Below are positions 26,101 to 34,162 of a DNA stretch of 64,000 nucleotides, piece by piece. The translations under genes were made by a program, and so were the position numbers. Positions within the stretch are counted from its first letter, which is position 1. Each line of letters opens with the position of its first letter. The stretch spans positions 335,409 to 399,408 of the forward strand of contig NZ_JAGIAS010000006.1 of NCBI RefSeq assembly GCF_017744695.1. The letters are read 5' to 3'. This stretch comes from Dyadobacter sp. (lineage in GTDB: Bacteria; Bacteroidota; Bacteroidia; Cytophagales; Spirosomataceae). Below the pieces are notes generated by a model, which saw only the letters and a program-made list of their open reading frames with translations, ran no database searches and had not been told where the DNA came from.

Positions 26101-27292
26101 TGGTAGCGAAAACTCTTAGTCGCTGGTTGCCGGCAGGGAGCGATGCCAGCATGCTGACGGTCTTCCAACCCTGCATACCACCTGTTTGCGGCAGCAGGAT
26201 ATTGCCCAGCTCCATGCCGTCACTGTTTTTCAGTGCAAGGGAGGCCTCGGGGCTGTACCCGTTTGCGATGCGGTAGTTGAATGTAAAAATACCCGCTGTC
26301 GGAACGTGTACGTCATACTCCATCCAGCTGTTGTCCTGTATCCACTCCACATTCTGGCCGCCATCGGTATCTTCCGTATTTTGAAGCTGTACGCTGTAAG
26401 AATCGTTAAAACTTTCTGCTTCGATTTTGGAGGGCAGGATCGTACCCGTAATGCTTGTGCCGGCAGCGACAAATGCAAACCAGTTGAAATTAAATGCGCC
26501 ATTCCGTGCATAAAGTCGAACCACCTGGCTGCCCGCTGGAAGAGGGACAGTGGTGCTGATGGTCACCCAGTTTTGCCAGCCGCCTGTTTGGGGCACATTT
26601 ATCTGTCCAAGCACGGTTCCCGCTGCATTCTGTATTTCAACAATGCCGTTTCCGTAAGCATTCGCTACGCGAAACTGGATTTCGTAGTCACGCGCATTGG
26701 CGAGATTAAGGTTATACTCCATCCAGTCGTTGTCGTCGATGTAACCGACATTCAGGCCGCCCCCATCATCGCCGGTCGTTTCCGTACGCACTTCGTACAT
26801 GGCATCGAAACTTTCGGCTTCGATTTGCCCGGATGACAGTGAACGAGAGGCGCTTACCTCGAACCAGTTGAAGTTCCAGCCACCTTTTTCAGCGAAAATG
26901 CGAATTACTTGGTCGCCTTGTGGAAGTAATGCGATGAACGAAACTGTTTGCCAACCTTGCATGCCGCCGGTCTGCGGGAGCGCGATCCGGCCGAGCGAGG
27001 TGCCGTTGGCCGATTTCAAAACCAGCGTCGCTTCGGGACTGTATCCATTCGCAATGCGAAACCTGAACGTGTAGTAGCCCGCCGACGGCGCCTGGACGGC
27101 ATAATCCATCCAGCTTCCATCCTGAATCCAGCCCACATTCAGGCCACCATCGGCGTCCGAAGTGCTTTCAGTGCCAACAGCGTTCATTGCCGTGAATTCT
27201 TCTGCTTCGATCTTTCCGGGGAGTAGCTTATTCGACTGTGCCTGAATAGAGAAGGAGAGGATTAAAAAACAGAGTGTAAAAATTTTAGCCAT
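23117..27292 (-). CDS. secreted multidomain glycoside hydrolase with four CBM6-like domains and T9SS sorting signal
   Basis: This 1391-residue protein begins with a signal peptide (1-19). Four CBM6-like domains follow at about 28-148, 157-275, 289-409 and 418-536, an Ig-like domain at about 545-630 and a discoidin-like beta domain at about 650-785. The catalytic region (about 795-1250) looks like a clan GH-A barrel: CDNERD supplies a likely acid/base (E973) and PIWNTEAGYDV a likely nucleophile (E1110). The C-terminus (about 1313-1391, VYPNPTSDFLSI through FRKIAKVN) is a type A T9SS sorting domain, so the enzyme is exported and anchored or released at the surface. The exact GH family and substrate are unclear. 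It is monocistronic. Confidence 0.85.
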   Translation of the reverse strand: MAKIFTLCFLILSFSIQAQSNKLLPGKIEAEEFTAMNAVGTESTSDADGGLNVGWIQDGSWMDYAVQAPSAGYYTFRFRIANGYSPEATLVLKSANGTSLGRIALPQTGGMQGWQTVSFIALLPQGDQVIRIFAEKGGWNFNWFEVSASRSLSSGQIEAESFDAMYEVRTETTGDDGGGLNVGYIDDNDWMEYNLNLANARDYEIQFRVANAYGNGIVEIQNAAGTVLGQINVPQTGGWQNWVTISTTVPLPAGSQVVRLYARNGAFNFNWFAFVAAGTSITGTILPSKIEAESFNDSYSVQLQNTEDTDGGQNVEWIQDNSWMEYDVHVPTAGIFTFNYRIANGYSPEASLALKNSDGMELGNILLPQTGGMQGWKTVSMLASLPAGNQRLRVFATKGGWNFNWFEAKESRTLTSRIEAETFDVASDVRTEATGDVDGNINVNYIDDNDWMDYNVNVPTAGTYTINFRVANQWGNGNIQFKNTNGTVLGSVDVPQTGGWQNYTTVRTTVQLEAGSQVFRIFANRGAFNFNWFEVIPGSVQGQSVITFEAIPDKNLTDGSFNLTASSTNPETPVLFTSSNSSIVSVSNATGIWKATIHTAGQVTITASQAGNNNYLTAENITRTFTVSDNSNPNSPALGTKIPIDPKRWYQLTNAANGLDGLFDGNTQENVLTGWGKVINNYEAYYPLKEGEQITLNGVKFFDFTGTAQDFPLVLSVITDQWERIPVATFTGEIYNGWVGPYPDRQLSGDAQFKLDQPMSNIRYLVMTMSNTLPTEIEFYGSYTPGTETPKPARTKHITLNDMLGVNGYEWYFQDGVHTESLVEAKVQVAKSFTGLRHYMDWEKLESSEGVYSYNPTLSGSWNYDLIYERCKQEGIEVLACLKTQPAWMRETYPEDQRDPENVPVRYGKNFADPLSYIEQAKVAFQYAARYGSNTNVDPSLLSVSTTPRWTNDPVNTIKIGLDLIKYIECDNERDKWWKGRKGYQTAREYAANMSAFYDGHKNSMGAGVGVKNADPNMKVVIAGLVTGPDFVKGMVDWCKEFRGYNADGTVNLCWDVVNFHLYTDNASSSQSGTSTRGAAPEVTNAKQILENFVKVTRELSNDLPIWNTEAGYDVHQDSPLKAIPIGNKSALQTQADWTLRTSLFTARNGVEKLFFYQMYDDNGGGGMFASAGFVNNDQTRRPSADYFLQTQKLFGQYEYKETLHNDPIVDRYELNGQSLFILTVPDEVGRTAEYTVNLNQAGIARIYTPTAGADNMAMAELPIVDGKVTVTVGETPIFVLAADGQNARQAAVEMAAPAAAEEVSLHAEAKVYPNPTSDFLSIDLSNDKSGQIEIRIFDAKSGTLYKNTQVNKTANRFSHQLNITQLPASVYIVEIKQGNDRAFRKIAKVN

Positions 27293-27437
27293 TCGTCGGG
27301 TCTACAAAGAAATTTGAGTGAAGATACGACGAATTTAATTTCGGCTACAATTTTTGTAGTAGTTTTTGTGACAGTGATGTGAAAGATAACTGCTTTGTTA
27401 TGAAAAACTTCAAAATAATACATTTTGCAAAATGCGG

Positions 27438-27701
27438 TTACTTAAATGCCGGTATCCCAGGCTCTTCTCCCGGCAATGGCTCCACTTCGGGAACGACGGG
27501 CTCTACCGGCGGTAGTTCGGGTTGGGGTTCTACCGGTGGTGTCTCTGGTTCCTTCTCATGAGGCGGGGTTTCCTCGGGGATATCGGGTGATGGAACCTCC
27601 GGTCGGGGATCGAATGGAGGCGTTTCGCGCGGGTCGCTGGGGTCACCGCCACCGTCGTCCATAGCAGCCAGGTATTCGTTTGCCAATTGATAAATGTCCA
27701 T
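27438..27701 (-). CDS. small acidic proline-rich protein
   Basis: This 87-residue protein begins MDIYQLANEYLAAMDDGGGDP; the remaining two thirds is built of Pro, Glu, Val and Asp with many P-x-P steps (PEVPSPDIPEETPP, PPVEPQPELPPVEP). The start at 27701 avoids a non-Pro extension upstream. There is no signal peptide. The short helical head with an extended polyproline tail suggests an adaptor or spacer, but I recognise no family. The low-complexity sequence lowers confidence that it is expressed. Confidence 0.5.
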   Translation of the reverse strand: MDIYQLANEYLAAMDDGGGDPSDPRETPPFDPRPEVPSPDIPEETPPHEKEPETPPVEPQPELPPVEPVVPEVEPLPGEEPGIPAFK

Positions 27702-27862
27702 GATTTCCAGTTTTTTTGATGAAATGAATGTCAGTCTATTACTAAAATAACTATGCCGGAAGGTAAATGATCCCGCGTTTTTTGTGCCTGATAACACACT
27801 ATTCATATAATAGCACTTTGAAATTTTTATATTTGACCTTCTTCAAATTCAAATCTAACTAA

Positions 27863-28816
27863 ATGGAACAGCACGAAACCCGCCAGCTTACCTTCCACGG
27901 GGAAGGAGCTAAACTCTTTGGAATTTACATCGTCAATATTCTGCTGACGCTTGTTACGTTCGGGCTTTACTATCCGTGGGCAAGGGCCGCGTTATTGAAA
28001 TATATGTATGAGGAATCCGAGTTCGAAGGAAGCCGTTTTACGTTTCATGGTACGGGTAAGGAAATGTTTAAGGGCTTCATCAAAGCGATAGGCATTTTTC
28101 TGGTACTCTACGGCATTCTGTTTGGAGGAATGGCGACACAAAACGCGACTTTTATGATGCTGGGCCTGGCCATCTTTTATATTGGGTTGCTGTTACTGAT
28201 CCCTATTGCTATTCACGGCGCGCTTCGTTACAGGGCCTCCCGGTCGTCGTGGCGGGGCATTCATTTCGGTTACCGGGGCGATAGAAAGGAATTATTGAAT
28301 ACGTTCATTATCGGGGCTATCATTACCCTGGTCACATTCGGTATTTATGGCGCATGGCTGGTTATTGAACTTCGAAAATACATTTTCAAAAACCTGCGGT
28401 TCGGGAATATTACATTTTCATACGAAGGTGAAGGCGGCGCGTTTTTCTGGCTTAATATTAAGGGGTATTTCCTGACGCTGCTGACTTTGGGAATTTACTC
28501 TTTCTGGTGGGTTAAGGACCTTTTTGCCTATTACGTGAACAACATCCGGATGTACCAGGGCGAAACGCGGCTGGCTTTTCGCTCGACGGCTACTGCCGGA
28601 GGGTATTTCAAGCTTCTGATCGTTAATGTGCTGATTGTCGTTCTGAGTCTCGGCCTGGCCACACCGTGGGCGATCGTACGCACCATGCAATTTGTATTTT
28701 CCAATATCCATATCGACGGCCCGCTCGATGTCGACGCGATCGTTCAAACCGAAGCTGATTATACCGACGCGACCGGCGAAGATCTCGCGGATATGATCGA
28801 TATTGGGATTGTTTAA
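27863..28816 (+). CDS. YjgN family (DUF898) membrane protein
   Basis: This 317-residue integral membrane protein has repeated modules, each with an amphipathic F-x-G-x-G-x-x-x-F motif followed by paired hydrophobic helices (TFHGEGAKLFGIYIVNILLTLVTFGLYYPWAR, ITFSYEGEGGAFFWLNIKGYFLTLLTLGIYSFWW). This repetition is the DUF898 hallmark. TATATTTG at 27828-27835 is a likely -7 element. An M48 metallopeptidase gene follows 17 bases later, forming a two-gene unit. Function is unknown; the pairing suggests membrane protein quality control or substrate delivery, which is inference. Confidence 0.88.
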   Translation: MEQHETRQLTFHGEGAKLFGIYIVNILLTLVTFGLYYPWARAALLKYMYEESEFEGSRFTFHGTGKEMFKGFIKAIGIFLVLYGILFGGMATQNATFMMLGLAIFYIGLLLLIPIAIHGALRYRASRSSWRGIHFGYRGDRKELLNTFIIGAIITLVTFGIYGAWLVIELRKYIFKNLRFGNITFSYEGEGGAFFWLNIKGYFLTLLTLGIYSFWWVKDLFAYYVNNIRMYQGETRLAFRSTATAGGYFKLLIVNVLIVVLSLGLATPWAIVRTMQFVFSNIHIDGPLDVDAIVQTEADYTDATGEDLADMIDIGIV

Positions 28817-28833
28817 CCGACCTTGCTGGCTTC

Positions 28834-29922
28834 ATGTACAATTTTAGTGTCCGTTATCATGACGGAAGGCTGTCCATCGCGCACGATGCGACGCTCACCC
28901 TCATGCCCGATCACTGGCTTATTCATTACCGTGATCCCTCCGGCGAGCTCACTTCGGTGCGATGGGCATTGCCAGGCATTGTGACGGACGAGAATTTTAG
29001 TAACCTATTCATTTTCCGCTATGGGGAATTTCCGCAGCAAACCATTGAATGCAAGGATGGTATCATGCCTGAAACACTCAAAAAGCGCTACCCGGAAAAG
29101 GTATTTTTCAGAAAACGGATCACGGATATTTTTAAGCTGAACAATACCACCATCGTCGGTGTGGCTTTGGCTGTTTTGATGCTGATGGGCCTGGGCTATT
29201 GGTTTGGTCTACCCTGGCTAGCCGGTGCCGTCGCCTCCCGTTTCCCCGTGAGTACCGAAGTGAAAATGGGCGACACGATGTACGAAAACATGATGCACGC
29301 CTACGAGATAGATCAGCGTCTGACAGCTGCCACCAACGATTTTGCCAAAGCCATTGACTTTAAAACGCATTATCCTATACGCATAACAGTCGTGAAGGAT
29401 AAGGAAGTCAATGCATTTGCCTTGCCAGGCGGACGCATTGTGGTATTCGACGGCATTATCCGGAAAATGAAGACGAAAGAAGAGCTCGCTGCGCTACTTG
29501 CGCACGAGGTCTCGCACGTGCATTACCGGCATTCGTTGCGCAATATTTTCCGAAGTCTGGGTGGTTATCTATTCCTTTCTCTGCTGTTAAACGACATCAA
29601 CGGCATTGTCACAGTCCTTGCTGATAACTCAAACATGCTGGCTAATCTGACTTACTCACGTGAGCTTGAAACGGAGGCCGATACCAAAGGAATGGCCGCG
29701 CTGGCCGGCAACGGAATCAGCCTGAAAGGATTTGTAGACCTGTTCACCCTGCTGCGTGGCGAGCACGGGGATGTGGGCAGTTTGAAACTGCTGAGTACGC
29801 ATCCGCTGACGGAAGATCGACTACGTGCTGCGGAGGTGATGGTGGAGCGGCAGAAGGGTGTAAGGGATGATCGGGAATTGGAAGGGGAATGGGAGGTGAT
29901 CCAGGATATGTCAAACAAATAG
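28834..29922 (+). CDS. M48 family zinc metallopeptidase, membrane-anchored
   Basis: This 362-residue protein has a small N-terminal beta domain (1-95), one transmembrane segment near residue 108-130 and an M48 peptidase domain. The zinc motif is HEVSHVHYRH (HExxH) with a downstream ETEAD glutamate ligand. The final segment (LSTHPLTEDRLRAAEVM) is typical of the family. It probably cleaves membrane or periplasmic proteins, and is co-transcribed with the YjgN-type gene. A hairpin at 29919-29944 overlaps its stop and probably terminates the unit. Confidence 0.92.
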   Translation: MYNFSVRYHDGRLSIAHDATLTLMPDHWLIHYRDPSGELTSVRWALPGIVTDENFSNLFIFRYGEFPQQTIECKDGIMPETLKKRYPEKVFFRKRITDIFKLNNTTIVGVALAVLMLMGLGYWFGLPWLAGAVASRFPVSTEVKMGDTMYENMMHAYEIDQRLTAATNDFAKAIDFKTHYPIRITVVKDKEVNAFALPGGRIVVFDGIIRKMKTKEELAALLAHEVSHVHYRHSLRNIFRSLGGYLFLSLLLNDINGIVTVLADNSNMLANLTYSRELETEADTKGMAALAGNGISLKGFVDLFTLLRGEHGDVGSLKLLSTHPLTEDRLRAAEVMVERQKGVRDDRELEGEWEVIQDMSNK

Positions 29923-29944
29923 CGGGCCGCATAGGACCCGCTAT
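29919..29944 (+). terminator. hairpin overlapping the M48 stop codon
   Basis: ATAGCGGG pairs with CCCGCTAT, followed by CGTTT. It terminates the YjgN/M48 unit. Confidence 0.6.
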
Positions 29945-29987
29945 CGTTTAACGTTCTTAGCTTTGAAATTATCCTAACGTAATCTGT

Positions 29988-30845
29988 TCAAATTCCCTGC
30001 CAATTTTGTGAATATTTGAAATCCATAACAGAAGTTGAGAGCGATGCGTTGCTTCCCTTACCAAATGGATGATATACTTGCGTCCTGGATGTTACGTAGC
30101 CGCCGTTATCTAGTACGTAACTGTATTCCCGGAAATACGTCCATTGCGTGGCTGAGAGCGACTTAACCTCGATGTCCTTAACTAGCACGTCACTGAATTT
30201 GCCGAAAAATGGCATTAATGGTTCAGCGTTGGTATTCTCCGGATTCAATTGATACTTATCAGCTGTTGAAGTGTAGGAAAATTTGGCTTCCTCAACCGGC
30301 CCTGCGTTGTTTACGGCTGTAACTTTATCAAGCCGGTAAGCATTGGTTGCAGCATTGAATGTGTAGGAATAGTTCCATTTGGCCCATGAGCTTTGGTAGG
30401 ACAGAGTTGCCTCTTCCAACAACCCTGATGCATTGTACTTATATTCATAGGTGGTGCCGTTCGAACCTGTGGCAGCAATGCAACGTCCATTCGCTATTTC
30501 ATATACTGTTTCACCACCTTTGGCATTAGTAGCCTGGGAATAAGTGCCGCATGTGATGAAAAGATTAGTTGTTCCATTATTGTCATTGTAAGCATATTTC
30601 TTATATGTTGTTGCATTACTTACTCTTGACACCAGGCCCATAAACTTTCCACTTTTTACATATTGAACTCCATTATTTCCATATTGTACGAGTTTTAACA
30701 CAGCATTGGTTTTGGCATTTTGGTCATTAATTGTGGTGCTAGATGTTTCAATAGGTGTAATTGCCTCGTCATGATTGCAGGCCGTTATCAACCCGGCAGC
30801 CAGAAGGTATTTTAATGAAATTCGCGAGATTTTAATGTAATTCAT
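29988..30845 (-). CDS. lipoprotein paralogue 1 of 3
   Basis: I start it at 30845 (285 residues): MNYIKISRISLKYLLAAGLITAC is a lipoprotein signal with Cys at residue 23. The mature protein has a short Ser/Thr-rich linker and then repeated tyrosine-rich strands (YKKYAYNDNNGTTNLF, TYEYKYNASGLLEEA) reminiscent of YD-repeat or DUF4595-like beta sheets. It ends MDFKYSQNWQGI. The next two genes share the layout, including the NAKTNAVLKLVQYG / KINAELKLVKEG block and the C-terminal FDYSTNWQGI. Surface location is likely; the ligand is unknown. The DNA here is visibly AT-richer than its surroundings. Confidence 0.7.
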   Translation of the reverse strand: MNYIKISRISLKYLLAAGLITACNHDEAITPIETSSTTINDQNAKTNAVLKLVQYGNNGVQYVKSGKFMGLVSRVSNATTYKKYAYNDNNGTTNLFITCGTYSQATNAKGGETVYEIANGRCIAATGSNGTTYEYKYNASGLLEEATLSYQSSWAKWNYSYTFNAATNAYRLDKVTAVNNAGPVEEAKFSYTSTADKYQLNPENTNAEPLMPFFGKFSDVLVKDIEVKSLSATQWTYFREYSYVLDNGGYVTSRTQVYHPFGKGSNASLSTSVMDFKYSQNWQGI

Positions 30846-30985
30846 AAATTTAGAAATAAAATGGTGAATAAATTGTTTTACTTTCAAATTTACGATGTGC
30901 GTAAAAACTGAATGAAATCGATTTGTGAATGGTTGATCTTGATTATTTAAAGCAATTATTTTAAAATGTGAATAGCCGGATAACA

Positions 30986-31018
30986 AAAATCAGGTAATCA
31001 ACTTGACTACCTGATTTT
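30986..31018 (-). terminator. terminator after lipoprotein paralogue 2
   Basis: AAAATCAGGTA (30986-30996) pairs perfectly with TACCTGATTTT (31008-31018). On the minus strand it ends in a T-run, so it closes paralogue 2 and separates it from paralogue 1. Confidence 0.75.
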
Positions 31019-31038
31019 CCTCAACTAAAACCACATTG

Positions 31039-31911
31039 TTAAATTCCTTGCCAGTTGGTTGAATAATCAAAAGCACCATAGAATCCTAGCTTTCCGGCTT
31101 CATTTCCATATCCCAATGGAAAGTATTCTTTATTTCTTCCCGTGGCATAACCATCTGTATTGATGCTATAATAGTACCGATAATATGGCTTAGCCTGGTT
31201 AGTGTATGGAAGCGGTGTGATTTGAACTTGTTGTATAAGTACGTCGCTGAATTTTGTAAAATATGGTAAATACCTATCGAGACCTAGATGTTCTGAGTTT
31301 AACGGATATTTGTCAGCTTTTTCGGGAAGAGCCCCGATAGTATAAAAGAAATTGATTTGCTGATAGGCTCCGGCAGGGGTAGATTTGACGATCTGTTTCA
31401 AGCGTTCCTTGCCGGTGGCTGAGTTGTAGTCGTAGGTAAATACCTGTTTCTGCGTAAGTGATCCGGATGATAAATTGATCTCGTTCAACCGGCCGACTTC
31501 ATTGTAGACAAATTGGGATGTCCAGTTGGTGGTTAGGTTGATGCTGGTGATGCAGCGCCCATTAAGAATTTTATACTTTATTTCCTCCACCAGGGCATTA
31601 GTGCTTTTATTGTAGCGTTTGCTGGTAACCCAAAGGTCGCCGGTACTGTCGTCGTAGGAGTATTGAGTGTAGTACGCAGTTTCGGACACTTTTGAAAGTT
31701 TGCCTGTAAAGCGCCCCTGTTTGATGTATTGCAAGGTTGTAAGGCCTTCTTTAACCAATTTTAGCTCGGCGTTTATCTTGGCGCTTTCGTCTTGAACGGT
31801 TACATCGGCAGTCCCTTGAGGCGACAGGATGTCGTCGTTCTGACAGCCGGTTAATAGTGTACCGAGTAGGAATACCTTTAATAAATTTCCATGGATGTGT
31901 AATTTTTTCAT
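31039..31911 (-). CDS. lipoprotein paralogue 2 of 3
   Basis: This 290-residue protein has a lipoprotein signal ending LLTGC (Cys23). It shares the DESAKINAELKLV block, the YSYDDSTGDLWVTS strand and the NGRCITSINLTTNW segment with its neighbours, and ends AFDYSTNWQGI like paralogue 1. The start is the ATG at 31911, followed by MKKLHIHGNLLK, nearly the same opening as paralogue 3. The 5' flank (CATAACGTTT read on the plus strand) is also shared with paralogue 3, so the duplication includes the start region. No enzymatic motif is visible. Confidence 0.72.
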   Translation of the reverse strand: MKKLHIHGNLLKVFLLGTLLTGCQNDDILSPQGTADVTVQDESAKINAELKLVKEGLTTLQYIKQGRFTGKLSKVSETAYYTQYSYDDSTGDLWVTSKRYNKSTNALVEEIKYKILNGRCITSINLTTNWTSQFVYNEVGRLNEINLSSGSLTQKQVFTYDYNSATGKERLKQIVKSTPAGAYQQINFFYTIGALPEKADKYPLNSEHLGLDRYLPYFTKFSDVLIQQVQITPLPYTNQAKPYYRYYYSINTDGYATGRNKEYFPLGYGNEAGKLGFYGAFDYSTNWQGI

Positions 31912-32045
31912 AACGTTTTAGAATTTAAATGTGTGAAATAGATAAAATGAATTCAGAAGCAGTAGTCGTGCGGAACACCTTGGAAATTCGATAGATGAGG
32001 GAATTAAATGGACAACCAAAGGCTTGTGAAAGCCGCATGCAGTAG

Positions 32046-32885
32046 TTATAGTTTAGGGGTAGTGTAGGTGCGGTTTGTGACTGTGGTCATACCATTCATG
32101 CTGGATGTTGAATTAATTGTTTTGGCATATCCTCCTGCATTGAAGAGATACGTCAAAGTATAACCTGGAAATGCCGCGCCGTTCCATGGGAGATTTTTCG
32201 TTGACTCGTGTGTTGGTAAATAGGAGTGAAAGACTCCGAATATGGGAAGATATTTACTGGTTATTCCGAGTGCATCCGGATTGGTCGGGTACTTGTTTTC
32301 CATTGGGTTCCCGCCCTGAACCATATAGCTGAAACTTACCTCTTTGGTGGCTGCGTTTGCCTGATTGAAGAAGCTGATGCTTTTTAAGGACGTTACGGCA
32401 CTTTGCTCGTAAGTAAATTCGATTCGCTCGTTTGGATTAGATTTATAATAAATCTTCATTAACCTGCTCGACTGGCCATACTCGTATTTCAGCGATTTAT
32501 TGGTTTCTGTGCTCAGACTTTCAACGCAACGGCCAAGGCCATCTAATTGGTAAGTGACTTGATAAATAAGGGCGTTGGTTGAGATTTTTTTTCGTTGAGC
32601 TACAACACTGGATCCGTTGTATTGATATTCCGTGTAAGCATCTTCGGCCGTATTCGTTAGCTTTTTAAGTTTTCCTCTATTCACATCATAGTCGCCATAG
32701 TATTCCAATTCATTCGCACCCTCTTTGATTAATTGAGGTGTAAAAATAGTTTTAGCATTTTTATTGTCAGTTGTAATATCAGTTGGTGTATTTTGTGTTC
32801 TGATTTCTTCGTTCTGACAACCCGATAGCATGGCCGCCAATGCCAATCCTTTCAGCAGATTTCCGTTTAGCGTAAGTTTTTTCAT
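32046..32885 (-). CDS. lipoprotein paralogue 3 of 3
   Basis: This 279-residue protein has a lipoprotein signal (MKKLTLNGNLLKGLALAAMLSGC, Cys23). It has the same tyrosine-rich repeated-strand layout (AYTEYQYNGSSVVAQ, LKYEYGQSSRLMKIYY) and the conserved phrase on completion of the domain (NKYPTNPDALGI, compared with DKYPLNSEHLGL in paralogue 2). It lacks the NWQGI ending of the other two. It is the first of the leftward cluster. Function is unknown, and the array suggests recent duplication and diversification of a surface protein. Confidence 0.72.
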   Translation of the reverse strand: MKKLTLNGNLLKGLALAAMLSGCQNEEIRTQNTPTDITTDNKNAKTIFTPQLIKEGANELEYYGDYDVNRGKLKKLTNTAEDAYTEYQYNGSSVVAQRKKISTNALIYQVTYQLDGLGRCVESLSTETNKSLKYEYGQSSRLMKIYYKSNPNERIEFTYEQSAVTSLKSISFFNQANAATKEVSFSYMVQGGNPMENKYPTNPDALGITSKYLPIFGVFHSYLPTHESTKNLPWNGAAFPGYTLTYLFNAGGYAKTINSTSSMNGMTTVTNRTYTTPKL

Positions 32886-33053
32886 AACGTTTCGTGTTTA
32901 TTTATTAATCAATTGATCGGTATGGGTTCAAACTTACTTGCCTTGTAGAAGTCGCCGGAAATCCGATGCGTGAATGGTTGCGTTGAATGTATTGCCGGTT
33001 TTGAGACCATGTCATGGCATCGTTTTTGTTGCACTTTTATAAAACTTAATCCG

Positions 33054-33848
33054 ATGAAGACACTAAGCGCAGACGGACAGCAGAAGTTGAATGACATCGC
33101 TGGCCGATATAACTTGCAGCCCGAAACGGTCGAGTCGCTATTGAAGGCGATCATTCGTGGCAATGGTACGATGGCCCAGTTTAATCTGCCGGAGCTCGGC
33201 GGACAAGGGCAATGGATGAGCGGCGGAATGACAATGGTAGGTGACATGTTCAATAGCTCGCTCCGCAACACTGTTGAGAGACTTTGCAATGAACTGGCGA
33301 ATTTGGTAACCACAACGGTATTGTTTGAGCACAACGACGGGCCCGCCAATGCTGCTCCCGCGCATGAGGATACCCGTGCCAGCACGGGAGGCGGTTTTTT
33401 CAGCCAGCCCAGTACTTCCTGGCCGGCGATCTTCGGTACCCCCACGTCGAGCGGTTCGCAGAATAACTTTCGCTATGCCTATTTTGCGCCGGTACACCGG
33501 CTGGTGATCGAGGACGACGGTAAACGGACAATCTATGATACGAAACATCATCAGATCACGGGCGTTTCGCAGCAACAGGGCACTGTGAGGAGCTATCGGT
33601 TCACGAGCCAGGAAGGACAGGTGGATTTGTCGGCGCTTGAAGTGGTATCGGACCCCGATGCACCCAAGCGTTCCACGCCTGAAATGCCTTATGACGTTGC
33701 TTCCAATGCTGATTTGAGTTCGGGAACGAAAAGTCCGGAGGATATCGTGATCGCTACGATAGAGAAGCTGAATGTGCTTTTCGAGAAAGGGCAGATCACA
33801 GAGGAGGAATTTAAAGTGAAGAAGAGCGAATTGCTGGAAAGATTGTAG
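33054..33848 (+). CDS. SHOCT domain-containing protein
   Basis: I start it at 33054 (264 residues, MKTLSADGQQKLNDIAGRYNL); an upstream in-frame extension lacks protein character. The N-terminus is a small helical region (RYNLQPETVESLLKAI), followed by a Gly/Gln/Met-rich segment. A beta-rich central part comes next (HRLVIEDDGKRTIYDTKHHQITGV). The C-terminal SHOCT helix pair (about 230-264, ATIEKLNVLFEKGQITEEEFKVKKSELLERL) commonly mediates oligomerisation. The rest of the protein is unrecognised and no catalytic motif is seen. It has no signal peptide and is the only gene on its strand in this segment. Confidence 0.8.
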   Translation: MKTLSADGQQKLNDIAGRYNLQPETVESLLKAIIRGNGTMAQFNLPELGGQGQWMSGGMTMVGDMFNSSLRNTVERLCNELANLVTTTVLFEHNDGPANAAPAHEDTRASTGGGFFSQPSTSWPAIFGTPTSSGSQNNFRYAYFAPVHRLVIEDDGKRTIYDTKHHQITGVSQQQGTVRSYRFTSQEGQVDLSALEVVSDPDAPKRSTPEMPYDVASNADLSSGTKSPEDIVIATIEKLNVLFEKGQITEEEFKVKKSELLERL

Positions 33849-33871
33849 CCGACTTTGATGTATATAGAAAA

Positions 33872-33891
33872 GGCCCGCCGTTAAGCGGGCC
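33872..33891 (-). terminator. hairpin with a T-run on the minus strand
   Basis: GGCCCGC pairs with GCGGGCC around a six-base loop. On the minus strand it is followed by TTTTCT, so it serves a leftward transcript, fitting the coding remnant at 33904-34026. It may also slow rightward transcripts of the SHOCT gene. Confidence 0.5.
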
Positions 33892-33903
33892 GTATGATTA
33901 TTA

Positions 33904-34026
33904 TTAAAAGTAATACGTCGGTACGGAGTATTTTCTGTCCGTCGAGGAGACCAGCGTACCATTGACTTTCTTCACGGTAATATTGGTGGCCTTACCTGCA
34001 TAGTCAAGCGTGTAGCGAGCCTTCGG
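33904..34026 (-). pseudogene. C-terminal remnant of a leftward gene
   Basis: In one minus-strand frame, 40 codons read ARYTLDYAGKATNITVKK, continue through NGTLVSSTDRKYSVPTYYF and end at a TAA (33904-33906). The sequence has protein-like composition, but the frame is closed by a TAA at 34027-34029 and has no start codon. Another frame overlapping its 5' part reads through a Cys-rich stretch (CCVFCKNTCCEIPD) upstream. A frameshifted or truncated gene is the simplest explanation. A minus-strand terminator follows at once (33872-33891). Nothing else is evident in 33849-34162. Confidence 0.35.
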
Positions 34027-34162
34027 TTAAAATGCAGCGGATCGGTGTCCGGAATTTCACAGCAGGTATTTTTGCAAAACACACAACATTTCGGAGTTTT
34101 GCCTTGTTTATAGAAAACGGGTCCCTTAGTAGTTCGACAGGCCGACCGCATTAATAGCACTC

